Of a DNA stretch of 14,587 nucleotides, positions 1-6,570 are shown piece after piece; positions within the stretch are counted from its first letter, which is position 1, and each line of letters begins with the position of its first letter. The notes under the pieces are model-generated. The model was not told the DNA's origin. It worked only from the letters and a program-made list of their open reading frames with translations, and searched no databases. This stretch comes from an uncultured Collinsella sp. (GTDB lineage: Bacteria; Actinomycetota; Coriobacteriia; Coriobacteriales; Coriobacteriaceae). The DNA is taken from the NCBI GenBank assembly GCA_900548565.1, contig URKV01000036.1, forward strand, positions 1 to 14,587. The letters run 5' to 3'. A program made the translations under genes and the position numbers.

Positions 1-42
1 GCTCAGGAGTCTCGTGGGCTCGGAGATGTGTATAAGAGACAG
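1..42. other. Illumina Nextera (Tn5) adapter contamination
   Basis: Bases 9-42 match the Nextera read-2 transposase adapter, and bases 24-42 are the 19-bp Tn5 mosaic end AGATGTGTATAAGAGACAG. This is library-preparation DNA, not genome. On the minus strand it extends the coupling-protein reading frame with the tell-tale peptide LSLIHISEPTR, which is an artefact. Bases 1-8 are the stretch next to the adapter and are also untrustworthy. Confidence 0.97.
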
Positions 43-975
43 CAGCGAACCGCCCTCCGCTGAGGCGCCGCCGCGCCTCACGTAGCGCTCGCCGGTCTCC
101 AGCTCGCGGAACACCATGTCCAGCGGGCTCATGTAGCCCGGGTCGTCGCGTGCGTCGGCGAGCGAGAGCAGCGTGAGCAGCCCGTCGAGGTTTCGGTCGG
201 CGGGCTCGCAGTGCATGACGAGGTAGGCCGTGAGCGCGGTGTAGACCAGGCGCTCGGCCTTCTCCCAGTAGGGGTCGCCCTTGTGGTCGGCCTCGCCCTC
301 GGTGTTGGCGACGATGCCGCGGGCGAAGCGGATGACGCCCGCCTCGTCGCGTATGTAGGCTATGGGGTTGAAGCGCATGGAGCGCGTGAAGTCGATGGTG
401 TCGAACGCGCGGATCTCGTAGCCGAGCTCCGCCAGCGCGCCGCCCATCTCGCGGATGAGCGTGCCCTTCGGGTCGGTCACGAAGAAGCTGGCGTTGGCCT
501 GCAGCAGGTTCGGCTTGACGTAGTAGCGCGTCTTGCCGGTGCCGGGTCCTCCAACCACGAGCACGTTGTCGTTGGTGTCGGTGGAGAGGTCGAACCTGCG
601 GCTCACGAGGCGGATGCGCGCGTTGTCGGTGAGGATGATGTTGTTGTCGGGGTCCCTGGGGTCGCCGAAGGGTGCGATGTCCTTGCGCGTGGCCCACCTG
701 GAGCTACCATGCTCCTCGCCGTCGCGCCGGGCCCCCTTGGTCCCCAGTGAGCGGGCCCAGGCGAGGAGCGGGCCGCACGCGCAGGCGGTCCCGGCGCACA
801 GGGGAAGCGCCTCCGCGGAGAAGACTTGTCCCGCGCAAAGCGCCGCGGGGATCGCCGCCATGGCGGCCTCCGGGTCGAGGATCGGGTTCGCGCCCGACGC
901 CGCGATTGCCGCGGCCGCGAGGTCTCCCGCGGCGAACGCCGCCGCGGCCAGCGCGGCCGCCGCCTGCCACCTCAT
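43..975 (-). CDS. VirD4/TraG-family type IV coupling protein, 3'-truncated
   Basis: Membrane-anchored ATPase that brings the relaxosome to the conjugative type IV secretion channel. About 311 codons are real; the C-terminal half is lost where the adapter begins at 42. The N-terminus has two Ala-rich hydrophobic stretches (about residues 1-27 and 38-75) suited to membrane insertion. These are followed by the family hallmark HGSSRWAT (89-96), Walker A GGPGTGKT (142-149) and the strand SFFVTDPKG (163-171). Family members are usually around 600 residues, so roughly half is missing. The ATG at 975 overlaps the pcfB stop codon (ATGA), so the two are translationally coupled, the arrangement known for PcfB/PcfC-type pairs. 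The call is firm as a family; which conjugation system it serves cannot be told here. Confidence 0.93.
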
Positions 976-1523
976 CTCTCGGGCCCCTCGATCTGGCGCG
1001 GGCCGCGGTCCCGGCCGATGCCCTGGCTGTGGGCCCTCGACGCCTCGCGCGCCCGCTCGGCGCGCTCCGCCAGCCGCTCGGGCGCCTGGCGCCTCTCGGC
1101 TATCTCGGAGAGCCGCTCCCTTGCGCGATCGGCGGCCTTGCCCGTCTCTTGCTCCAGCTGGCGGAAGGCCTCGTCGACCTCGGGGGCGTCCTCCACCTTG
1201 AAGATCAGCCAGTCGCGGCCCTCGCCGGGGATGATGTGGTGCTCGACCGACGCGGCGCGCAGCTTGTCGGAGACGACCTCCTTGATCGTCGCGTACTCGG
1301 GAAGCCCAGAGAGCTCCTCGAGGCTGAGCTTCGCGTAGGCCGGCACGCCGTCGGCCGCGACAACCTCGGCGCGCCCGCCGGCGATGGTCCCGCGAATTCC
1401 CGCGAGGCGCTCGGAGAGCTCCCTCGCGCTGCGCGCCATTGCCTCGGCGCCGGCCTCCTGGCCGATCCTCAGCATCCAGTCGAGCAGCTTGCCGCCCGCC
1501 TCGTCCCCGTAGTCGCTCGCCAT
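972..1523 (-). CDS. pcfB: PcfB-like (DUF3801) conjugation accessory protein
   Basis: A 183-residue soluble protein resembling PcfB, the partner of the coupling protein in Gram-positive conjugation, where PcfB helps dock the DNA-processing complex. A GGGAGG ribosome site lies just upstream of the ATG at 1523. The N-terminal half (GGKLLDWMLRIGQEAGAEAM, then a region around LSLEELSGLPEYATIKEVV and WLIFKVEDAPEVDEAF) fits the DUF3801 pattern. The C-terminal third is charged and helical (ERLSEIAERR...) and ends in a basic/acidic tail. The stop overlaps the coupling-protein start by 4 bases. Residues 148-168 match the tail of the upstream unknown protein (1581-2114). Assignment rests on family recall plus the diagnostic position next to VirD4/TraG. 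Confidence 0.8.
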   Translation of the reverse strand: MASDYGDEAGGKLLDWMLRIGQEAGAEAMARSARELSERLAGIRGTIAGGRAEVVAADGVPAYAKLSLEELSGLPEYATIKEVVSDKLRAASVEHHIIPGEGRDWLIFKVEDAPEVDEAFRQLEQETGKAADRARERLSEIAERRQAPERLAERAERAREASRAHSQGIGRDRGPRQIEGPER

Positions 1524-1549
1524 CCCGCGCCTCCCTTCCAGTCGAGATG

Positions 1550-1572
1550 AAAAAGGGGCGCCTTCGCGCCCC
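1550..1572 (-). terminator. Rho-independent terminator between the 1581-2114 gene and pcfB
   Basis: On the minus strand a perfect 7-bp GC stem (GGGGCGC/GCGCCCC, plus-strand 1555-1561 and 1566-1572) with a 4-nt loop is followed by five Ts (1550-1554 on the plus strand). It lies just past the stop of the gene ending at 1581 and before pcfB. pcfB and the coupling protein therefore either have their own promoter or depend on read-through. Confidence 0.8.
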
Positions 1573-1580
1573 GGTCGTCC

Positions 1581-2114
1581 CTATTCGGCCCCGACGGCCC
1601 TCTCGCGCGCCATTGGGGCGCGGGCTTCCTGCCCGGCGTGCGCGCGGCTCGCCTCGCGGGCGGACGCGGCGCGCTGCGCCAGCGGCTCGGGAGCCTTCTC
1701 GTGCAGATGGGCCCACTCGCCGCTGCGGCACTGCTCCGGCGTCGCCTCGCACATGTCGCGCATGGCGCGCTCGAACCGCTCGGGCTCCTGGGCGATGGCG
1801 CCGAAGCTCCAGCTCTCGAAGCCGGTCCACGCGTCGCCGTCGCGCTTGAGCGTCCACCACTCGTCGCCGCCGTTCACCTGCTGGATGAACGCGAGGTCGC
1901 GGTAGCAGAACCCCTGGCGTATGGCCCAGTTGCCCGAGCCCAGCGCCTCGCGGAGCCTGTCGACGCTGTCCGTGCGGGAGAACTCGTAGGGGTACTCCTC
2001 GAGGAACGGGTCGTCCTGCCAGTCGAAGCCGCCGACCTTGAGCCAGCCGTTCTCCTGGCACTTCTCCACGAGCCCGTCGTGCTCGCGGCCGGTTATCCTC
2101 TCGAAGCCGTCCAT
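1581..2114 (-). CDS. Unrecognised conjugative-element protein with a PcfB-like C-terminal tail
   Basis: A 177-residue protein. The ATG at 2114 is chosen because GGAGGG lies 5 bases upstream; the open frame runs on upstream to 2312, but that part has no matching ribosome site and reads like intergenic DNA. I do not recognise a domain. It is acidic and rich in aromatic residues (GFDWQDDPFLEEYPYEFSR; DEWWTLKRDGDAWTGFESWSF), with no signal peptide or membrane segment. Residues 142-162 match PcfB residues 148-168 at 14 of 21 positions, including AREASRAH, suggesting a shared docking or targeting tail. A terminator follows the stop and a 40-bp regulatory repeat lies 150 bases upstream. It probably belongs to the transfer module, but its role is unknown. 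Confidence 0.75.
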   Translation of the reverse strand: MDGFERITGREHDGLVEKCQENGWLKVGGFDWQDDPFLEEYPYEFSRTDSVDRLREALGSGNWAIRQGFCYRDLAFIQQVNGGDEWWTLKRDGDAWTGFESWSFGAIAQEPERFERAMRDMCEATPEQCRSGEWAHLHEKAPEPLAQRAASAREASRAHAGQEARAPMARERAVGAE

Positions 2115-2264
2115 GGGCCCTCCGCCTTTCGTTTGTTGCTTGGCGGGCGGCGTCCTCGCGATGGGGGCACGGTGCGAGTCGGAGCAGGCGTGCGTGCCGG
2201 CGCGTCGGCGCCGCCCAAGACGTGTATAGCGATTTCGATTGCGGCGGGCATCGGGGCCGCCTGC

Positions 2265-2304
2265 GATGGGTCGAGCTGGGTCGAGCCGTCCGTGCCTCCA
2301 CGAG
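2265..2304 (-). promoter_or_regulatory. 40-bp putative operator, copy 1
   Basis: Contains two tandem TGGGTCGAG units 10 bp apart (one helical turn). It aligns without gaps to 4271-4310 at 32 of 40 bases. Each copy lies 120-150 bases upstream of a minus-strand gene (1581-2114 and 3934-4152). A TATACA box lies nearby on the minus strand (2223-2228), but no convincing -35 accompanies it. Read as a shared operator or binding site for a regulator of the element; this is inference. Confidence 0.45.
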
Positions 2305-2315
2305 AAGCGCACAAG

Positions 2316-3104
2316 CTAGCCGAGGCGGCGCCTGTCCCTTCCGCCCAGGTAGACGGTCCTGCAGGTCTGGGAGATCCTGCTCGCGATCGCCTCTGCCGTC
2401 ACGCGCTCGCCGCGCCTTGCGAGCCTGTCCGCCAGCGCGCCCGGCGCGTAGTTCGACGTGACGATGGTCGGGCGCATGTCCTCGTAGCGCGCGTCGAGCA
2501 CGCTGAACACGGTGCCGACGGACCATTCCGTCGCGTCCTCCTTGCCGAGGTCGTCGAGCACGAGGACATCGCACTTGGCGTACCGCGCGACGGCGGCCTC
2601 GGTGCCGCCCTCGTCGAACGTGGCCTTCACACGCTCGAGCATGCCCTTGGCCGTCGTGAAGGCGACGTCGTAGCCGGCCTCGGCGAACAGCCTGGCCATG
2701 GCGGAGGCGGCGTGCGTCTTGCCGGCGCCGACGCCCCCGTGTATGTAGAGCCCTGCGCCCCCGTTGCCCGCGAACGAGGCGATGTACTCGGCGAACTCGG
2801 GGCGGTCGGCCTCGGCGGCCCAGTAGCGCCTGGGGATGCCCGCGCGCGAGAGCGCCTTCTCCCGGCGGGCGGCCTCCTCCTTGGCGGCGAGGGCCGCGCG
2901 CCTTCGCGCCTCGGCCTCCCGCTCGCTGGCTGCGCCCTCGCACGGGCAGGGGGCGGCAGAGACCCAGGCGACCCTGCCCGCCAGCGCCGCGCCGAGCGGA
3001 TCGAGGGCGGCGCCGCAGTGCGGGCACACCCTCGGCTCCGGCTCGTCGAAGGAGAGCCCGGCTGCACGGGCCTGCTCCAGGGTGATGAGTCCCGCTCGGT
3101 CCAT
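2316..3104 (-). CDS. DnaC/IstB-like AAA+ helicase loader
   Basis: ATPase of the DnaC/DnaI type that loads a replicative helicase, here probably at the element's own origin. The ATG at 3104 is preferred (262 aa) because AAGGAAGGGG precedes it; an upstream in-frame start at 3164 would overlap the previous gene. An N-terminal zinc-ribbon-like segment has CPHC at residues 27-30 and CPC at 53-55. Then come a charged helix, Walker A GGVGAGKT (123-130), Walker B LVLDD (181-185) and a sensor-1 strand TIVTSN (213-218). The C-terminus carries an arginine-rich segment (SRISQTCRTVYLGGRDRR). It starts 14 bases after the replication-protein stop, so the two form an operon. The IstB transposition helper is an alternative, but no istA-like transposase is nearby. 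Confidence 0.88.
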   Translation of the reverse strand: MDRAGLITLEQARAAGLSFDEPEPRVCPHCGAALDPLGAALAGRVAWVSAAPCPCEGAASEREAEARRRAALAAKEEAARREKALSRAGIPRRYWAAEADRPEFAEYIASFAGNGGAGLYIHGGVGAGKTHAASAMARLFAEAGYDVAFTTAKGMLERVKATFDEGGTEAAVARYAKCDVLVLDDLGKEDATEWSVGTVFSVLDARYEDMRPTIVTSNYAPGALADRLARRGERVTAEAIASRISQTCRTVYLGGRDRRRLG

Positions 3105-3118
3105 CGGGCGCCCCTTCC

Positions 3119-3601
3119 TTATCTTCTGAAGTCCTTGTTGTCCCTTTTGCTTATCGGGTGGCATATCGTCAGGGGTTTCCCTGTCATCCCGTCAGGGGTT
3201 CGGGCTGCGAACCCTGTCATTTCGTCACCCTTTCGCGCCGGGAACCCTGACGAACCGTCAGGGGTTGCCAGCGCTCCGGGCGGCAGCCTCTCGCGCACGA
3301 TGCGGTACCGCTTGGTGGCGTGCCCGCGCGCCGGGGCGTGCACGCCGCACTCCTCGATGAGGCCCCGGTCGAGCAGGTCGCGGATGGCGCGGTGGACGCT
3401 GCGCTCCTGCACGTTGAGGAATCGGGCCAAGTTGCCCTTGCTCTCGAAGTAGCCGCACCCGGCGTCGCAGAAGCCGAAGATGCGCGCGTAGACGAGCAGG
3501 GGAAGGCCGGAGAGGCCCAGGTCCGCCATCATGAAGTGCCGTACCGCCGTGAACTCGCGCGGGGAGGGGCCGTCGCGCCCCCTCGGGCCTGCGGCCGCCA
3601 T
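3119..3601 (-). CDS. Winged-helix replication-initiator-like protein
   Basis: A 160-residue protein started at the ATG at 3601, which follows AGAAGGGA. Residues about 15-85 (FTAVRHFMMADLGLSGLPLLVYARIFGF, then FLNVQERSVHRAIRDLLDRGLIEECG) form a winged helix-turn-helix of the RepA-N/DnaD kind: helix, recognition helix, then a wing. The last 60 residues look disordered and contain a repeated TPDG/DEMTG pattern encoded by iteron-like DNA repeats (3167-3266). The gene sits directly upstream of the helicase loader, the usual initiator-plus-loader layout of plasmids and replicating ICEs. The pairing supports a replication role; a plain transcriptional regulator cannot be excluded. Confidence 0.7.
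   Translation of the reverse strand: MAAAGPRGRDGPSPREFTAVRHFMMADLGLSGLPLLVYARIFGFCDAGCGYFESKGNLARFLNVQERSVHRAIRDLLDRGLIEECGVHAPARGHATKRYRIVRERLPPGALATPDGSSGFPARKGDEMTGFAARTPDGMTGKPLTICHPISKRDNKDFRR
3167..3266. repeat. Iteron-like repeat cluster inside the replication gene
   Basis: CGTCAGGGGTT occurs perfectly at 3167-3177, 3190-3200 and 3256-3266. A degenerate copy begins at 3223, giving spacings of 23, 33 and 33 bp. An inverted copy (AACCCTGACG) lies at 3243-3252, and CCTGTCA units start near 3180 and 3212. The cluster codes for the C-terminal tail of the winged-helix protein. Near-helical phasing and position next to a rep/loader pair suggest an origin or an autoregulatory site. Confidence 0.5.
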
Positions 3602-3606
3602 CGGCG

Positions 3607-3855
3607 CTAGTCCCTTCTGGGCGAGCCGACGATGCTGTTCCGCTCGACCCATGCGACGAGCTCGTCGTGCAGAACGATGCCGTCGCGCGTCTTGCCGCCG
3701 ATGTAGCGGATCGGGAACGGGTCGTCGGGGTCCTTGGCGAGCCGGTACATTGCGTCGCGGCTGATGCGCAACATCGCGCACGCCTCGTCGGCTCCGAATA
3801 TCGCGTTGGTCGATGCGATGAGCCTCACCTGGCTCCTGCTAATGCTCTTGGTCAT
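3607..3855 (-). CDS. Small AlpA/excisionase-like helix-turn-helix protein
   Basis: An 82-residue DNA-binding protein with ATG at 3855 and a GAGG motif 6 bases upstream. Residues 20-60 (FGADEACAMLRISRDAMYRLAKDPDDPFPIRYIGGKTR) show the MerR-like HTH_17/AlpA layout: a sensor helix, a recognition helix with Y-R-L, then a basic wing. The tail GIVLHDELVAWVERNS is the usual closing helix. It lies 5 bases before the winged-helix gene start and about 80 bases after the excisionase-like gene, so it probably belongs to the same operon. The role would be element regulation or excision; which one is not decidable from sequence. Confidence 0.75.
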   Translation of the reverse strand: MTKSISRSQVRLIASTNAIFGADEACAMLRISRDAMYRLAKDPDDPFPIRYIGGKTRDGIVLHDELVAWVERNSIVGSPRRD

Positions 3856-3865
3856 GGTCGTCCTC

Positions 3866-3939
3866 GAGCTCCTTTCGTCTCGAGGCTCCCTCGCGTGCCC
3901 GGCCGCGGGCGGCTCCCGGGGCGGTCGCCGCCGTCATTT
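3866..3939. repeat. 74-bp direct repeat, left copy
   Basis: Matches 13475-13548 at 73 of 74 bases, same orientation; the mismatch is at 3929 (c) against 13538 (g). It spans the last bases of the excisionase-like gene and the gap to the next HTH gene, including the GAAAGGAG stretch. Flanking bases do not match, so the ends are sharp. It brackets about 9.5 kb of accessory DNA with the right copy, consistent with an att-type duplication or a homologous-recombination footprint. Confidence 0.85.
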
Positions 3940-4152
3940 CCTGCCGCTCCTCGACTCGATGTAGGCGTCCACTGACGCCCTCGACACCAGGAGCTTCCTT
4001 CCGAGCCTGTACGAGTCGATCTCTCCCGACCAGATGAGGTCGTACGCCTTGTTTCGGCTCGCCCTCATGTACTCCTGCATCTCGATCACCGTCATCCATT
4101 CGCCGCGATCTTGGTTGCCCTCGGGCGCGGCGCATTCGGCTGTGCGTGCCAT
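3934..4152 (-). CDS. Excisionase-type (HTH_17, MerR-like) DNA-binding protein
   Basis: A 72-residue protein; the ATG at 4152 follows GGAGGA at ideal spacing, so the upstream in-frame start at 4197 is rejected. Residues about 20-70 (MTVIEMQEYMRASRNKAYDLIWSGEIDSYRLGRKLLVSRASVDAYIESR) match the excisionase family HTH_17 fold: TV.EM.EYM as the first helix, NKAYDLI as the recognition helix, then the GRKLLVSR wing. Such proteins direct excision of integrative elements or regulate them. It is the first gene of the leftward operon, about 120 bases downstream of a 40-bp operator-like repeat. The integrase usually found beside such a gene is absent from the window. Confidence 0.82.
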   Translation of the reverse strand: MARTAECAAPEGNQDRGEWMTVIEMQEYMRASRNKAYDLIWSGEIDSYRLGRKLLVSRASVDAYIESRSGRK

Positions 4153-4270
4153 AGTTCCTCCAATCTTCCCGTGAGGCACCGCGCGAGGACACCGCACGAC
4201 ACCGTGTGCCTTTTCGTCTGCGCGACGATTGAACCGCCTGATGGCGATAAGTGAGCACGGCGCGAGCGGA

Positions 4271-4310
4271 GATGGGTCGAGGTTGGTCGAGCTGGTCGGG
4301 CCTTCACGAA
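4271..4310 (-). promoter_or_regulatory. 40-bp putative operator, copy 2
   Basis: Aligns without gaps to 2265-2304 (32 of 40 bases). It holds two to three GGTCGAG-type units at 10-bp spacing, upstream of the excisionase-like gene. A regulator encoded in the element, perhaps one of its HTH proteins, may bind both copies; this is inference. Confidence 0.45.
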
Positions 4311-4358
4311 ACGGCCATGAGCCGCGTGCCTTAGCTCGCAGCTAAGTCCCTGAAAAGT

Positions 4359-4381
4359 AAAAGGCGCCCATGCGGGCGCCT
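4359..4381 (-). terminator. Rho-independent terminator closing off the leftward operon from upstream transcription
   Basis: Minus strand: an 8-bp stem AGGCGCCC/GGGCGCCT (plus-strand 4362-4369 and 4374-4381) with loop ATGC (4370-4373), followed by TTTTACTTTT. No intact gene ends here on the minus strand, so it probably served a gene that has been lost or replaced by the accessory island. Confidence 0.75.
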
Positions 4382-4779
4382 GCCTAGTAACTGGAGTTGT
4401 TCGGTTGTGGTCGGAATGCTCGTCTTCCGCGGTGCTGTCGTCCGGGGTCCGGCATCTGTCGTTCGCCTCTTCTGTCGTGTTTGCTGTTGCGTGTTCTGCG
4501 AGCGACCTTGCGCGGGCCTGCCGGCCCGTTGCCCCAGGTGCACCCGGATAAATGGTACCCATCCGTTGGGATATGGCCTACTGAAAGAGGTGATTGTGCG
4601 ACAAGGAGATAGACGAGCGGCATGATGTGGATGCTAACTTTTAGCCCTGTTAAATTGATAGATGCTGATCACGGACAGCCATTAGCGCGTGGTCAATAAC
4701 AATTGCTCCACTTACAGCCTCTCTTTCAATTCCGACCCATTTAGCTCGTTCTATACAGCCTTTTTAATGTTTGATGGAA
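4382..4779. other. Gene-free stretch before the modification operon
   Basis: No ORF here has both a ribosome site and protein-like composition. The left part (to about 4620) is GC-rich with a small GGGCC/GGCCC hairpin. The part from about 4625 is markedly more AT-rich than the conjugative block, marking a change in DNA origin. A short minus-strand transcript ending at the 4359-4381 terminator is conceivable, but I see no convincing promoter for it. Confidence 0.5.
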
Positions 4780-4785
4780 TATAAT
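4780..4785 (+). promoter_or_regulatory. Putative -10 box of the modification operon
   Basis: A perfect TATAAT lies 46 bases upstream of the ATG at 4832, in AT-rich DNA. No good -35 hexamer is found at 16-18 bp, so an activator or a weak promoter is likely. Confidence 0.45.
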
Positions 4786-4831
4786 TGCCGCAACGCGTTT
4801 GTATTGCATTTCGAGCGATTTGGAGGTGCGG

Positions 4832-5041
4832 ATGCGGTCGTATACGGACTTCATTGACGGCTCGCCAAGCGAGACCGAGATTCGCAGCTACCTTGTTGAC
4901 GGAAACCAGGTTTCGGTGACGCTCAGAATACCCGACACGCTGCGCGACGCGGCAAAAGCGGAGGCGTCCCTTCGCGGGATGAGCTTCAGCGCCTTCGTCC
5001 GCACCTGCATGATTGAAGAGCTTTCAAAGAAAGGCCGGTAG
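4832..5041 (+). CDS. Ribbon-helix-helix protein leading the hsdM operon
   Basis: A 69-residue protein. The ATG at 4832 has GGAGG five bases upstream and is preferred over the upstream start at 4799. Residues 27-66 form an Arc/CopG-type ribbon-helix-helix: strand QVSVTLRIPDTL, helix RDAAKAEASLRG, then MSFSAFVRTCMIEELS. Only 2 bases separate its stop from hsdM, so the genes are co-transcribed. Likely roles are autoregulation of the modification operon or an antitoxin-type repressor; there is no toxin gene next to it. The fold call is good; the function is inferred from position. Confidence 0.78.
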   Translation: MRSYTDFIDGSPSETEIRSYLVDGNQVSVTLRIPDTLRDAAKAEASLRGMSFSAFVRTCMIEELSKKGR

Positions 5042-5043
5042 CC

Positions 5044-6570
5044 ATGATCACAGGAGCAACCAAGAGCAAGGTGGATGCAATCTGGCAGAAGATGTGGGAG
5101 GGCGGCATAACCAACCCCATCGAGGTCATAAGCCAGCTCACTTACCTCATGTTCATGCGCTCGCTCGACGAGAAGGAGCTTGAGACCGAGAAGATGGAGC
5201 AAATGCTCGGAACCGAGCTCGACCGCATCTTCCCCGAGGCATACCGCAACTCCTACGGCGCCGAGATTCCCGGCGACCAGCTGCGCTGGAGCCGTTTCAA
5301 GGACCTCCCCGCGCAGGAGATGTACCGCGTAGTAAACGAGTTCGCCTTTCCGTTCATCAAGCAACTTGGCGACGAGTCCGCCTTCGCCAAGGCCATGGAG
5401 AGCGCGACGTTCGGTTTCCCGGCAGGCAAACCCTCCCTACTCGAGAGGGCGGTCGATGGCGTGGAGGGCCTCCTCTCCGAGTTTGATGATCACGTGGGCG
5501 ATTTGGGCGACCTTTACGAGTACATGCTCTCAAAGCTCTCGACCGCGGGTACTAACGGCCAGTTCCGAACGCCGCAGCACATCCGCAACATGATGGTGGC
5601 CATGGTCGACCCCAAGCCGGGCGAGTTCATCTGCGACCCGGCCTGCGGAACCGCGGGCTTCCTCATCTCTGCCGCAGAGCACATCCGCAACGCCTACGAA
5701 AGCCAGATGACCGGCGACGACTGGAACTCCTATGCTGGCAAGAACGGCGCCGCCCCGCAGTTCTCGGGCTTCGAAATCGACCAGACCATGCTTCGCATAT
5801 CCACCATGAACTTGATGCTGCATGGAGTGGACGCACCGGACGTGCGCTATCTGGACAGCATCTCGAAGAACAACACCGTCTCGGGCAAGTACGACGTGGT
5901 GCTCGCCAACCCACCGTTCACCGGGTCGGTCGACGTGGAGGACATCGACAAGAGCCTGCGTGGTATCGTGGACTCCAAGCAGACCGAGCTTCTTTTTGTG
6001 GCGCTATTCCTGCGCATGCTCAAGATGGGTGGCCGCTGCGCCTGCATCGTGCCGAACGGCGTGCTCTTTCGTAGCAACTCGAAGGCATACGAGCAGCTTC
6101 GCCGCGAGCTGGTGGAGAACCAGAAGCTCGAGGCCGTGATATACATGCCCTCTGGCGTTTTCAAGCCCTATTCTGGGGTGAGCACCGCCATCCTCGTGTT
6201 CACCAGAACCGACGCGGGCGGCACCGACGACGTGTGGCTCTACAACATGGAGGGCGACGGCTACACGCTCGACGACAAGCGCGACCCCGACGAGAAGCAC
6301 GACGATATTCCCGACATCCTCGCGCGCTGGGGCAACCTCGACGCCGAGCGTGGCCGCGGTCGCACCGAGAAGAGCTTCCTCGTGCCCAAGAGCGAGATCG
6401 TGGAGAACGGCTACGACTTTAGCTTCAACAAGTACACGGAGACCGTCTACGAACGCGTGGAGTACCCGCCAACCGAGGAGATCCTTTCTGATCTCGACGA
6501 TTTGAACAGGCAGATGGCCGAGAGCCTCGTGGAGCTCCGCAGGATGCTGGCAGGTGGTCAGAATGACTAA
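5044..6570 (+). CDS. hsdM: Type I restriction-modification DNA methyltransferase subunit HsdM
   Basis: Adenine N6 methyltransferase subunit that works with HsdS to modify the sequence HsdS selects. At 508 residues it is full length for the family. The N-terminal helical HsdM_N region (residues about 8-150; MWEGGITNPIEVISQLTYLMF) is followed by the SAM-binding motif I DPACGTAGF (198-206) and the catalytic motif IV NPPF (289-292). The region after that carries the usual IVPNGVLFRS and MPSGVFKPYSGVSTAILVF blocks. The last 8 bases overlap the hsdS start, as expected for coupled M and S genes. No frame damage is seen. No hsdR is found in the window, so it may act as a lone modification enzyme or depend on an R gene elsewhere. 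Confidence 0.96.
   Translation: MITGATKSKVDAIWQKMWEGGITNPIEVISQLTYLMFMRSLDEKELETEKMEQMLGTELDRIFPEAYRNSYGAEIPGDQLRWSRFKDLPAQEMYRVVNEFAFPFIKQLGDESAFAKAMESATFGFPAGKPSLLERAVDGVEGLLSEFDDHVGDLGDLYEYMLSKLSTAGTNGQFRTPQHIRNMMVAMVDPKPGEFICDPACGTAGFLISAAEHIRNAYESQMTGDDWNSYAGKNGAAPQFSGFEIDQTMLRISTMNLMLHGVDAPDVRYLDSISKNNTVSGKYDVVLANPPFTGSVDVEDIDKSLRGIVDSKQTELLFVALFLRMLKMGGRCACIVPNGVLFRSNSKAYEQLRRELVENQKLEAVIYMPSGVFKPYSGVSTAILVFTRTDAGGTDDVWLYNMEGDGYTLDDKRDPDEKHDDIPDILARWGNLDAERGRGRTEKSFLVPKSEIVENGYDFSFNKYTETVYERVEYPPTEEILSDLDDLNRQMAESLVELRRMLAGGQND

Noticed and set aside
1638..3452. 604-codon plus-strand open frame
   Set aside because: It runs antisense through four well-supported minus-strand genes with start sites, ribosome sites and recognisable motifs; long shadow frames are expected at this GC content.
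4384..4623. 79-codon minus-strand frame ending at the 4359-4381 terminator
   Set aside because: No ribosome site, no promoter and no protein-like composition; the match in position to the terminator is probably chance.
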